DNA from: BOG-908 sp965198855
GTDB taxonomy: Bacteria > Pseudomonadota > Alphaproteobacteria > Acetobacterales > Acetobacteraceae
DNA length: 64,000 nt
Assembly (NCBI GenBank): GCA_965198855.1
Contig: CBDAPZ010000001.1
Coordinates: 124,001 to 188,000 of the forward strand
Direction of reading: 5' to 3'
In this document: positions 8,640-16,551 of the stretch, one piece after another
Position numbering within the stretch: the first letter of the stretch is position 1
How the letters are laid out: each line of letters starts with the position of its first letter
The notes under the pieces: model-generated
What the model was told of the DNA's origin: nothing
Seen by the model: only the letters and a program-made list of their open reading frames with translations
Database searches by the model: none
Translations under genes and position numbers: made by a program

Positions 8640-10037
8640 CTACTTGCGCGCCAGCGGCTCGAAGCGGTAGGGGCTGTCGCTTTCGAGGTTCGGGTCCAGC
8701 GCCAAACGATGCTCCAGGGGCGGGAAGGCGCGGGAACGGCAATGCTGCCGGTCGCATAGCCGGCAGGACAGGCCGATGCCCACAGCGGCCTGCTCGAGGT
8801 TGAGGCCGTCGGCATAGACCACCTCGCCGGCATGGGCGACGTCGCAGCCCATAGCGATCACGTGGGTAGGCGGCGGTTCGCCCCAGGCGGCGGCCGGCCC
8901 CTCGATGCAGCGGGCGAAGCAGAGGAAGGTCGCGCCATCGGGCAATTGCGCCACCTGCACGCGCAGTGTGCCCGGGGTCGCGAAGGCGGCGTGCACCACC
9001 CAGCGTGGGCAGGAGCCGCCATAGCGGGCGAAGGGGAAGCCGCCGGCGGAGAAGCGCTTGCTGACATTGCCGGCAGGGTCGAGGCGCAGGAAGAAGAATG
9101 GGATGCCGCGGGCACCGGCCTTCTGCAGGGTGGAGAGGCGGTGGCCGGCCTGCTCGAACGACACGCTGAACCGGGCGGTGAGGGCATCGAGGTCGTGGCG
9201 CAGCACGCGGGCCGCTTCCAGGAAGGCGCCATACGGCATCAGCAGCGAGGCGGCCGCGTAGTTCAGCAGGCCGATGCGTATCAGGCTGGCGGCTTCCGGC
9301 GTGGAGGGCGCGATGCGGGTGAGCAGGCCTTCCACTGATTCCCGCGCCTCCAGCAGGATAAGCTGGAACGCCATCTGGAAGCCGCGTGATTCGCGTGGCA
9401 ACTGCTCGGAGAGCGAAAGGCTGCGCGTTTCCGGCTCGTAGCGCCGCAACGCATCCTCCATCGGCACCACACGCACCGAAACCTGGTGCTTGCGGCGCAG
9501 GCGCTCGGCGATCGCGTGGTTCATTTCCGCGGGCGCAGCATTGAGCTCCGCGCCGAGTGCGTCGGCGGCTTCCTCCAGCTCGGCGAAGTAGTTGCCGCGC
9601 TCATGGAACACGTCGCGCGCCTCTTCATTGGGCAGCAGGATGCGTCGGCCGGACGGCAAAGCGAGCCCGCTCGCATCCTCCCGCGCCACCCGCCAGGCGC
9701 GGTAGAGTGCCAACACGCCACGCGCGGCATTTGGATTGGCCGCGACAGCTTCGAGCTCCGTGTCCGGTATCTGCTCGGTGCCAAGCTGCGGGTCGGAGAA
9801 CACTTCGCGGAGCCCGGTCTCCAACTCGCGTTCCTGGGCGCCGGAGAGGGCAGCGAGGTCGACGCGAAGCATTTCCGCGAGCTTGATCAGGAGGCTTGCG
9901 GTGACGTTGCGCTGGTCGTGCTCGATGAGGTTCAGATAGCTCGGCGAGATGCCCAAGCGCGCTGCGAGCGCCTGTTGTGAGAGCCCTTGCTCAGTCCGAA
10001 GCCGCCGGACCGTCCGCCCGATGAGTGGTCTTGCCAT
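8640..10037 (-). CDS. ScfR/RamB-like short-chain fatty acyl transcriptional regulator
   Basis: A 465-residue regulator. An XRE-type HTH occupies residues 8-62 (RRLRTEQGLSQQALAARLGI, then SPSYLNLIEHDQRN). The middle resembles an ImmA/IrrE-like domain but lacks a clear HExxH motif. The C-terminal part is DUF2083-like and carries the cysteine motif CRLCDRQHC near residue 430 followed by RAFPPLEH. RamB (actinobacteria) and ScfR/MccR-type proteins (alphaproteobacteria) of this architecture control acetate, glyoxylate-cycle or propionyl-CoA genes. The isocitrate lyase gene lies 1.1 kb downstream, which supports this role. A TTTGCGCAA dyad lies at about 10051-10059, just upstream of the start, and could be autoregulatory. 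Confidence 0.85.
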   Translation of the reverse strand: MARPLIGRTVRRLRTEQGLSQQALAARLGISPSYLNLIEHDQRNVTASLLIKLAEMLRVDLAALSGAQERELETGLREVFSDPQLGTEQIPDTELEAVAANPNAARGVLALYRAWRVAREDASGLALPSGRRILLPNEEARDVFHERGNYFAELEEAADALGAELNAAPAEMNHAIAERLRRKHQVSVRVVPMEDALRRYEPETRSLSLSEQLPRESRGFQMAFQLILLEARESVEGLLTRIAPSTPEAASLIRIGLLNYAAASLLMPYGAFLEAARVLRHDLDALTARFSVSFEQAGHRLSTLQKAGARGIPFFFLRLDPAGNVSKRFSAGGFPFARYGGSCPRWVVHAAFATPGTLRVQVAQLPDGATFLCFARCIEGPAAAWGEPPPTHVIAMGCDVAHAGEVVYADGLNLEQAAVGIGLSCRLCDRQHCRSRAFPPLEHRLALDPNLESDSPYRFEPLARK

Positions 10038-10191
10038 TGGAGGTGGTTATGGAGACTAGGCGGTTTGCGCAAGGCCCATTGAAGGCCGCATGGCGCAGCT
10101 GCGCCACCCCCCAAAACCTCGATATGGTCGCTCAGATTTTCGGAGCGTGCTTGCCATGGACACACGGATCCTCTTATGAGAAAGTTACGAA

Positions 10192-11010
10192 ATGATTGTA
10201 ACTGCGCTTTCGCAACGTTTCTGCATGTGTCTGGCGGCGTTTGTCACCTTCGCCATCATAGCCCAGCCTTATGCCGCGCGGGCGGATGCGCCTGCAACGT
10301 TGACCGCCATTGCCGATACGGCAGATAGGATTTGCGGGATCGTTTCGACGGAGGGCGATACCAAATCCCATGAAGTGCAAGGCCAGATTAATGCCGAGTT
10401 AAATGGTTTGGCAAAGAGGCTCGCCAACATAGGCGGAGCGGGCTCTGCGGATTTCTCAGCATCCCGATATCAAGGCCTGCTACAGAAGGATCTTCCAACG
10501 ACCCTCGACGGGGTGAGAGCGTGCAAACTGCATGTCTTCGATCTACTGCGAACTACGATTCTTCCTGGCAGCCCTTCAACTCCCGCGCCGGCGCCTGGGG
10601 CGCCATCAGCGGATCTGTTACAGGCACCCGCAAATGCGCCCGTAAGCGATAGTGTTACCGGACCTGGCAAGAACATCGAACTGGGGCTTTACAGCTGCAG
10701 CAACGATCCAAACAAGATCACCTGTTATATCATCGTGTCGAAGATCACGCCGGGGCCGGCGGATATCAACATACCTGCTTGGCATACTAACCTGATCGAG
10801 CTTGTCGACAACTTTCACATTAAACACGCTTTGCGAAGCGCCTACTTCATAGACGGCCTTGGAAGCCATCAGCAGGAAATGAACTTTGCCTCGGGCGAAG
10901 GTGTATGGTTGACACTAGAGTTTCCGACGGTTGCAAAGCCGATAAGTTCGGATCGGATTATTTTCGGCAATATTCCTGTAGCCCCGCAACTTCGCGCAAC
11001 AGTTAATTAA
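10192..11010 (+). CDS. secreted hypothetical protein, 272 aa
   Basis: I do not recognise the family. The N-terminus is a signal peptide (hydrophobic residues 12-28, cleavage near YAARADA). Residues 30-125 are helical and carry one cysteine pair candidate (RICGIV and RACKLH). A Pro/Ala linker covers about 125-160. The C-terminal half (about 160-272) is beta-rich with another cysteine pair (YSCSNDPNKITCYI). The gene has lower GC and more A/T third positions than neighbours such as aceA, so it may have been acquired horizontally. It sits between divergent and convergent neighbours as its own transcript, ending at a triple hairpin. Confidence 0.78.
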   Translation: MIVTALSQRFCMCLAAFVTFAIIAQPYAARADAPATLTAIADTADRICGIVSTEGDTKSHEVQGQINAELNGLAKRLANIGGAGSADFSASRYQGLLQKDLPTTLDGVRACKLHVFDLLRTTILPGSPSTPAPAPGAPSADLLQAPANAPVSDSVTGPGKNIELGLYSCSNDPNKITCYIIVSKITPGPADINIPAWHTNLIELVDNFHIKHALRSAYFIDGLGSHQQEMNFASGEGVWLTLEFPTVAKPISSDRIIFGNIPVAPQLRATVN

Positions 11011-11039
11011 ACAAAATTCTCGAACAGAGTGAGTTTAAG

Positions 11040-11113
11040 GAGGTAGAATTGCTACCTCAACTAAGGCTTTTAAAGGCTCCGCCTTTAACGGGGTCCAGGG
11101 GCAAAGCCCCTGG
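11040..11113. terminator. three consecutive hairpins between convergent genes
   Basis: Three perfect stems follow one another: GAGGTAG/CTACCTC (11040-11046 with 11052-11058), TTAAAGGC/GCCTTTAA (11070-11077 with 11081-11088), and CCAGGGGC/GCCCCTGG (11095-11102 with 11106-11113). They separate the 10192 gene from aceA, which converge, and probably end both transcripts. The last stem belongs to the dispersed CCAGGGG family. Confidence 0.75.
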
Positions 11114-11125
11114 CCTTCCGTCAGC

Positions 11126-12787
11126 TTAGAACTGGTTCATGGTGTTATGCGCACCACCAGCCTTCAGCGCTGCTTCACCCGCGAAATACTCCTTGTGGTC
11201 GTCGCCCACATCCGAGCCGGACATGTTCTGGTGACGCACACAAGCAATACCCTGTCTAATCTCCTGGCGCTGCACGCCGAGCACGTAGCCCAGCATGCCC
11301 TCATCGCCGAAATAGGATTTGGCCAGGTTGTCGGCTGCCAAAGCATCCGTGTGATAGGTTGGCAGCGTGATCAGATGGTGGAAAATGCCGGCGCGTTTGG
11401 ACGCATCGGCCTGGAAGGTGCGGATGCGGGAATCCGCTTCGGTGTCGAGGGCGGTGCCGTCATAGTCCACGCTCATCAGTTTTGCGCGGTCATAGGCGGA
11501 CACATCCTTACCTTCGGCTTTCCAGGCGTCGTAGACCTGCTGGCGGAAGTTCAGCGTCCAGTTGAAGCTGGGCGAGTTGTTGTAGACGAGTTTCGCATTC
11601 GGGATCACCTCACGGACGCGGTCGATCATGCCGGCGATCTGGGCGACATGCGGCTTCTCGGTTTCAATCCAAAGCAAGTCGGCGCCGTTCTGCAGGCTGG
11701 TGATGCTGTCGAGAACACAGCGGTCTTCGCCAGTGCCGGGGCGGAACTGGAACAGGTTGCTCGGCAGGCGTTTCGGGCGGAACAGCTTGCCGCCGCGATT
11801 GATGATGACGTCGCCATTATGCGCGGCGTCGGCGGTCACTTCTTCCACGTCGAGGAAGGAGTTGTACTGGTCGCCGAGGTCGCCGGGGGTGTGGCTGACG
11901 GCGATCTGCTTGGTCAGGCCCGCGCCGAGCGAGTCGGTGCGGGTGACGATGATGCCGTCTTCCACGCCGAGTTCGAGGAAAGCGTAACGGCAGGCGCGGA
12001 CTTTGGCGATAAAATCCTCATGCGGCACCGTCACTTTGCCGTCCTGGTGGCCGCACTGCTTTTCGTCGGAAACCTGGTTTTCGATCTGCAGCGCGCAGGC
12101 GCCGGCCTGGATCATTTTCTTGGCCAGCAGATACGTTGCCTCGGCATTGCCGAAGCCGGCATCGATGTCGGCGATGATCGGCACCACATGGGTTTCGAAA
12201 TTGCTCACCTTCTCCATCAGCTCGGCTTCGCGCGCGGCGTGGCCACCCTTGCGGGCGGCATCGATTTCGCGGAACAGGCCGCCGAGCTCGCGCGCATCGG
12301 CCTGGCGCAGGAAGGTGTAGATCTCCTCGATCAGTTTGGGCACGGAGGTTTTCTCGTGCATGGACTGGTCGGGCAGGGGTCCGAATTCCGAGCGCAGGGC
12401 TGCGACCATCCAGCCGGACAGATAAATGTAGCGGCGCTTGGTGGTGCCGAAATGCTTCTTGATCGCGATCAGATGCTGCTGCGCGATGAAGCCGTGCCAG
12501 GCGCCTAGGCTCTGCGTATAGAGCGAGGAATCGGCATCGTAGTCGGCCATGTCGGCGCGCATGATGGCCGCGGTGTAGCGCGCGATATCCAGGCCGGTGG
12601 TGAAGCGGTTCTGCGCCCGCATGCGGGCGACGGCCTCGGCGCTGATACCGTCCCAGGTGCCGGCCTTGCTCTCGATCAGCTCGGCGATGTGCGCGGTGTG
12701 ATCCTGGTAGGTGGAACGCTGCTCATGGATGGCTGAAACGCTCCCGGACATGCCTTCGGGTTCGCGGGGCGCACGGGGGATGTTCAA
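11126..12787 (-). CDS. aceA: isocitrate lyase
   Basis: A 553-residue enzyme of the long isocitrate lyase subfamily. It cleaves isocitrate to glyoxylate and succinate in the glyoxylate shunt. The active-site signature is EKQCGHQDGK (about residue 240), the KQCGH variant typical of the long form rather than KKCGHL of the short form. VPIIADIDAGFGNAEATYLL (about residue 208) is the metal-binding aspartate region. I keep the TTG at 12787 because GAGGA lies 9 bases upstream; an ATG at 12751 is an alternative. Malate synthase is not in the window. A long dyad 100 bases upstream and the nearby ScfR/RamB-like gene suggest carbon-source control. Confidence 0.95.
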   Translation of the reverse strand: MNIPRAPREPEGMSGSVSAIHEQRSTYQDHTAHIAELIESKAGTWDGISAEAVARMRAQNRFTTGLDIARYTAAIMRADMADYDADSSLYTQSLGAWHGFIAQQHLIAIKKHFGTTKRRYIYLSGWMVAALRSEFGPLPDQSMHEKTSVPKLIEEIYTFLRQADARELGGLFREIDAARKGGHAAREAELMEKVSNFETHVVPIIADIDAGFGNAEATYLLAKKMIQAGACALQIENQVSDEKQCGHQDGKVTVPHEDFIAKVRACRYAFLELGVEDGIIVTRTDSLGAGLTKQIAVSHTPGDLGDQYNSFLDVEEVTADAAHNGDVIINRGGKLFRPKRLPSNLFQFRPGTGEDRCVLDSITSLQNGADLLWIETEKPHVAQIAGMIDRVREVIPNAKLVYNNSPSFNWTLNFRQQVYDAWKAEGKDVSAYDRAKLMSVDYDGTALDTEADSRIRTFQADASKRAGIFHHLITLPTYHTDALAADNLAKSYFGDEGMLGYVLGVQRQEIRQGIACVRHQNMSGSDVGDDHKEYFAGEAALKAGGAHNTMNQF

Positions 12788-12888
12788 AACACTAATTCCT
12801 CAAGCTGCATCGGTTGTACAGGATATCGGCTCTCTGCCGCTCAGAGGATAGAGAACCGGCGCCGTCCGACGCAGTTTCGGGTATTCAG

Positions 12889-12918
12889 ATTTACAAGTCG
12901 GGCAGTAAATTTGTAAAT
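12889..12918. promoter_or_regulatory. inverted repeat upstream of aceA, candidate operator
   Basis: ATTTACAA (12889-12896) and TTGTAAAT (12911-12918) form a perfect 8-bp dyad with a 14-base spacer, about 100 bases upstream of the aceA start. The half-sites resemble the TTTGCAAA-like boxes reported for RamB-type regulators, with one changed base. Binding is not shown. Confidence 0.45.
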
Positions 12919-12925
12919 ACCTTGC

Positions 12926-13849
12926 CTAGCCCAGCAGAAACCACAGACGAAAAAGCTGGGTCTCGGCCCAGCTTTGGCGTTTCAGGGCCGGATGAGCCAA
13001 GGCCTTGAGGCGGCGGCCCCAGCCGTCATGCAAGCCGGCCGAGATCAGGCCGAGCGAGTCTCTTGCTTCAGGCGACAACAAATCCTGCTGGTCTTCCAGC
13101 GCCTGCATGTGCGCGCGGAAGGTGCGCATGAACACGCTGGGGCCACGCCGCAAGGCCGCCCAGGCGCGCCGCCCGTTCGAGCGCGGCACACCCACCGCAT
13201 TATGGGCATGCTGGCGGTAGAGCACGGTCGGCACATCGTCCATCACCACCTGGCCACCGGCGGCGCTGACCAGCAGATACGACCACCAATCATGCAGCGT
13301 ACCCTGCGGCTCCTGCGCGTCGGACAACAGGCGGGCGGCCGACGAATTCATCATCACCGTGCAGCCGGTGGCAATGTTCTGTGTCATGGCCTGGGGAAAC
13401 CCCAACGGGCCGGAAATGCGCGGGGACTCCGTCACCGGGCGCAACGCCTTGTCGACCAGATGCTGCCGTGCGCAATAGAGGCCAGGCGTGGCGTCTGGCA
13501 TGCGCGACAAAGCTTCCACGCCGCGTGCCAGTTTCTCTGGCAGCCACACATCGTCCTGGTCCGCGAAGGCGATGATACGGCCGGACGGCGCCTTGCGTAG
13601 CAGGCCGAGGAAGCTCGCCGTGATCCCGACATGGCCGAGATTGTCATTCAGATCCACCAGCCGCCCGGCGCCGGTGCCGGCAGCAAAGGCCCGCATCAGC
13701 GCGCTCGTGTTGTCCTCGGAGCCATCATCGCGCCAGAAAATCTCCCACTCGGCGTGGGATTGCGCGAGCAGGCTGTCCAGCTGTTCGTTGACGAACGAGG
13801 CACCGTTGCGCGTGGAGAGGAGAATGGCGACGTTCTGGTCGCGGCCCAT
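12926..13849 (-). CDS. family 2 glycosyltransferase (rhamnosyltransferase-like)
   Basis: A 307-residue GT-A enzyme. It has the GT2 start VAILLSTRNGASFVNEQLDSL, DDGSEDNT at about residue 41, and the metal-binding AFADQDDVWLPEKL (about residue 95), the DQDD form common among rhamnosyltransferases. No membrane helix is evident. It follows rfbD by 12 bases on the same strand and is probably co-transcribed with rfbC and rfbD, so dTDP-rhamnose is a reasonable donor. The last 60 residues are basic and variable. Confidence 0.87.
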   Translation of the reverse strand: MGRDQNVAILLSTRNGASFVNEQLDSLLAQSHAEWEIFWRDDGSEDNTSALMRAFAAGTGAGRLVDLNDNLGHVGITASFLGLLRKAPSGRIIAFADQDDVWLPEKLARGVEALSRMPDATPGLYCARQHLVDKALRPVTESPRISGPLGFPQAMTQNIATGCTVMMNSSAARLLSDAQEPQGTLHDWWSYLLVSAAGGQVVMDDVPTVLYRQHAHNAVGVPRSNGRRAWAALRRGPSVFMRTFRAHMQALEDQQDLLSPEARDSLGLISAGLHDGWGRRLKALAHPALKRQSWAETQLFRLWFLLG

Positions 13850-13861
13850 GGGAATACCGAC

Positions 13862-14776
13862 CTAGCCCGGCGCCGTGGCCAGCAATTTCTGGCAGATGGC
13901 GGTGACGGCATCGTCCAGGCTCGGCTGCCAGGGCGGTAGCCGCACGCCGAAGACACGCGCCAGCTTGCTGCCATCGAGCCTGGAATCGGCCGGCCGGCGG
14001 GCGGGTGTCGGCCAATCGGCGGTGGCGATCGCATCCACCGGGGGGCTCGGCCAGCCATGGCGCGCGGCCGAGGCGAAGATGGCCTCGGCAAAACCGTGCC
14101 AGCTCGTCTCGCCCTGGCCAGTCGCGTGATAGATCCCGCCGAGGGAGGAGGCTTCGGCACTGCCCGGGCTCGTCGCCAGAAGGCGATCGGCGACCGACAG
14201 GCAGGCGGTAGCAAGGTCGTCCGCATTGGTCGGGCTGCCGATCTGGTCGCCGACGACGCGCAGGCGCGGCACACGGCGGGCGGCATTGAGCATGGTCAGC
14301 ACGAAATTCTTGCCCTCGCGGGCATAGACCCAGGCGGTGCGCAGGATCACCGCCTGTGGCAAGGCTGCCAACACGGCGTTTTCGCCGGCGAGCTTGGTCT
14401 CGCCATAGATGCCGGTGGGGCTTGGCGTATCGGTCTCGACATAGGGCGCGCCCTTGTTGCCGTCGAACACATAGTCGGTCGAGACGTGGATGAGCCTTGC
14501 GCCATGCTCGCGGCATGCCAGCGCCAGCAGTGCCGGACCTGTGTGATTGGCACGCGCGGCACCTTCGGCATCGCTCTCGGCGCCGTCCACCGCAGTCCAG
14601 GCCGCACCATTGATCACCAGCGCCGGCTTATGGGCCGCGACGATGGCGGCAATGCTTTCCGGACGATCGAAATCGAAGTCCGGGCGGCCCACCACCACCA
14701 CCTGCTCAGGCCGCAGCCGGCCGAGGGCGGAGGCCAGCTGCCCAGCACCGCCGGTCACCAGGATCTTGGCCGTCAT
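13862..14776 (-). CDS. rfbD: dTDP-4-dehydrorhamnose reductase
   Basis: A 304-residue short-chain-dehydrogenase-type enzyme that reduces dTDP-4-dehydro-rhamnose to dTDP-L-rhamnose. Near the N-terminus it has the nucleotide-binding TGGAGQLASALG. STDYVFDGNKGAPYVETD and YGETKLAGE (catalytic YxxxK) follow in order. I choose the ATG at 14776 rather than upstream in-frame codons because it overlaps the rfbC stop as ATGA and puts TAKILVTGG at the N-terminus. Second gene of rfbC-rfbD-GT2. Confidence 0.94.
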   Translation of the reverse strand: MTAKILVTGGAGQLASALGRLRPEQVVVVGRPDFDFDRPESIAAIVAAHKPALVINGAAWTAVDGAESDAEGAARANHTGPALLALACREHGARLIHVSTDYVFDGNKGAPYVETDTPSPTGIYGETKLAGENAVLAALPQAVILRTAWVYAREGKNFVLTMLNAARRVPRLRVVGDQIGSPTNADDLATACLSVADRLLATSPGSAEASSLGGIYHATGQGETSWHGFAEAIFASAARHGWPSPPVDAIATADWPTPARRPADSRLDGSKLARVFGVRLPPWQPSLDDAVTAICQKLLATAPG

Positions 14777-15330
14777 GCGCTGAACCAGCCACGAGCTTCG
14801 GCCCAGCCCGGCAGAATTTTGTCCTTGTCGGACAGAACCACCTCGGCGTCTTCGACCGGCCAGGGCAGTGCCAGCGTAGGGTCGTTCCACATGACGCCAC
14901 GCTCGGAAGCGCGGTCGTAGCCGGAGGTCACCTTGTAGACCACCTCGGTGTCAGGCTCGAGCGTGCAGAAGCCGTGCAGGAAACCGGGCGGCACCCAAAG
15001 CTGGCTGCCGTTCTCGGCCGAGAGCACCGCAGCCGCGTGCTGACCGAAGGTGGGCGAGCCGGTGCGCGCATCGACGGCAACGTCCCAGATCGATCCACGT
15101 ATCACGCGCACGAGTTTGCCCTGCACGAAGGGTGCAACCTGGCAATGAAGGCCGCGCAGGACGCCCTTGGCTTTCGAGAAACTTTGGTTGTCCTGCATGA
15201 ACACATCGGTGAGGCCGTGCTCGGCGAGGCGTGGTGCGTTGAAGATTTCCGAAAAATACCCACGATCATCGCCAAACCTTGGCGGCGTGATCAGCAACAC
15301 GTCCGGTATATTGAGTTTTTCGACCTTCAC
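14773..15330 (-). CDS. rfbC: dTDP-4-dehydrorhamnose 3,5-epimerase
   Basis: A 185-residue cupin-fold epimerase for the third step of dTDP-rhamnose synthesis. Signatures are FGDDRGYFSEIFN, QDNQSFSKAKGVLRGLHCQ (catalytic histidine) and WVPPGFLHGFCTL. I start it at GTG 15330, with AGGAG eight bases upstream. A longer frame reaches 15498, but its first 56 residues come from the repeat and have no counterpart in RfbC proteins. rfbC is separated from rfbA by a 320-base repeat, so the usual rfbBDAC order is rearranged into rfbB-rfbA and rfbC-rfbD blocks. Confidence 0.94.
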   Translation of the reverse strand: MKVEKLNIPDVLLITPPRFGDDRGYFSEIFNAPRLAEHGLTDVFMQDNQSFSKAKGVLRGLHCQVAPFVQGKLVRVIRGSIWDVAVDARTGSPTFGQHAAAVLSAENGSQLWVPPGFLHGFCTLEPDTEVVYKVTSGYDRASERGVMWNDPTLALPWPVEDAEVVLSDKDKILPGWAEARGWFSA

Positions 15331-15414
15331 CGCAGCATCTCCTCGAATCGTTTTAGTATGTTGCGTTGCCGCAGTGAAGCACAGCGGCGGCGCGTGGGCC
15401 ACAAGAAAGGCCAG

Positions 15415-15650
15415 GCGCTCTGCCCCCGCGCCACCGGCACTTGAACCGGTGGCGTTTTGGTGTCGCGCCCGCTGGAGGCAGGCCCTCCAGACCTCCATTA
15501 TTTGAAGGCCAGGCGAGGAGGGGGCAGAACCGTCGGCTCGAACGGGATCGCTGGACGCCCCCTCCTCACCTTGCCTTCAAGTATCGCCGGTCCAGGGGGC
15601 CACCCCCTGGTGGGGGTCCAGGGGGCCAAAGCCCCCTGCCTTTGCTGAGC
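15415..15650. repeat. G/C-rich compound hairpin repeat between rfbA and rfbC
   Basis: The 320-base gap between rfbA and rfbC holds several nested stems. CGCCACCGG/CCGGTGGCG (15429-15437, 15446-15454) is followed by TTTT. A 24-base arm at 15502-15525 pairs with 15557-15580 with two mismatches. CCAGGGGGCC-type stems run from 15590 to 15640. About 100 bases from 15418 onward are nearly identical to the reverse complement of 21730-21830. The A/T tail suggests terminator activity, but length and repetition show a dispersed element. Confidence 0.8.
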
Positions 15651-16532
15651 TCAGGCGTGCACCCCGTTGGCTACATCGCGCAAGAGCCGGCCTAATTCGG
15701 TCTTGCCCAGGCGGCGCGAGTGACCGTGGAGCGCGGCGGCGTCGATGAAGCCCATGCGGAAGGCCACTTCCTCCGGGCAGCCCACCAGCATGCCTTGGCG
15801 TGACTGGATGGTTTGTACGAAGCTGGCGGCCTGCAGCAGGCTGTCCGGTGTGCCGGCATCGAGCCAGGCGCAGCCGCGTCCTAGTTTCTCCACATGCAGC
15901 GAGCCTTCCTCCAGGTACATCCGGTTGAGGTCGGTGATTTCCAGCTCGCCGCGAGCCGAGGGTTTGACCGCGCGGGCGAATTCCGTGACCCGCGCGTCGT
16001 AGAAATAGAGCCCGGTGACGGCCCAGCTCGAAGGCGGGTTCGGCGGCTTTTCCAGGATATCGAGCGCGTGGCCGGCTTCGTCGAACTGCACGACGCCGTA
16101 GCGTTCCGGATCGCTCACCTGGTAGGCGAAAACGGTGGCACCTTCGGGGCGGATGGCGGCGGCGCGGAACGAGGTGGAGAGGTGCTCGCCGAAAATCAAA
16201 TTGTCGCCGAGCACGAGGGCGCAGGGCTGACCGGCCAGCCATTCATCGGCGATCAGAAAGGCCTGGGCGATACCGTCGGGCGTCGGCTGCTCGGCATAGG
16301 AGATGTTGAGGCCGAGTGTGCTGCCGTCGCCCATCAGCCGGCGAAACTGCGGCAGATCGACCGGTGTCGAGATGATCATGATGTCGCGGATGCCGGCGAG
16401 CATCAGCACGGTAAGCGGGTAGTAGATCATCGGCTTGTCGTAGACCGGCAGCAGCTGCTTGCTCGACGCCAGCGTGATCGGGTGCAGCCTGGTGCCGGAG
16501 CCGCCAGCCAGCACGATGCCCTTCATGTTCAT
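15651..16532 (-). CDS. rfbA: glucose-1-phosphate thymidylyltransferase
   Basis: A 293-residue nucleotidyltransferase that makes dTDP-glucose from dTTP and glucose 1-phosphate. The N-terminus KGIVLAGGSGTRLHPIT is the diagnostic nucleotide-binding loop; SKQLLPVYDKPMIYYPL, LGDNLIFG and EKPPNPPSSWAVTGLYFYD follow. Two in-frame ATG codons (16532 and 16526) can serve as start; AGGG is close to the first. It lies 19 bases downstream of rfbB on the same strand, and the repeat follows its stop. Confidence 0.95.
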   Translation of the reverse strand: MNMKGIVLAGGSGTRLHPITLASSKQLLPVYDKPMIYYPLTVLMLAGIRDIMIISTPVDLPQFRRLMGDGSTLGLNISYAEQPTPDGIAQAFLIADEWLAGQPCALVLGDNLIFGEHLSTSFRAAAIRPEGATVFAYQVSDPERYGVVQFDEAGHALDILEKPPNPPSSWAVTGLYFYDARVTEFARAVKPSARGELEITDLNRMYLEEGSLHVEKLGRGCAWLDAGTPDSLLQAASFVQTIQSRQGMLVGCPEEVAFRMGFIDAAALHGHSRRLGKTELGRLLRDVANGVHA

Positions 16533-16551
16533 ATCGCCCTACCCCTCGAGA

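Noticed and set aside
8640..10037. Metalloprotease activity of the ImmA/IrrE-like middle domain
   Set aside because: No HExxH motif is present, so only a regulatory role is claimed.
11040..11113. Possible CRISPR-like or tandem repeat cluster
   Set aside because: The three hairpins are palindromes with different sequences and no spacers, so they are terminators.
15331..15498. Upstream extension of rfbC into the repeat
   Set aside because: The extra 56 residues are translated repeat sequence that also appears as the same residues opposite nudC; GTG 15330 with AGGAG fits the family.
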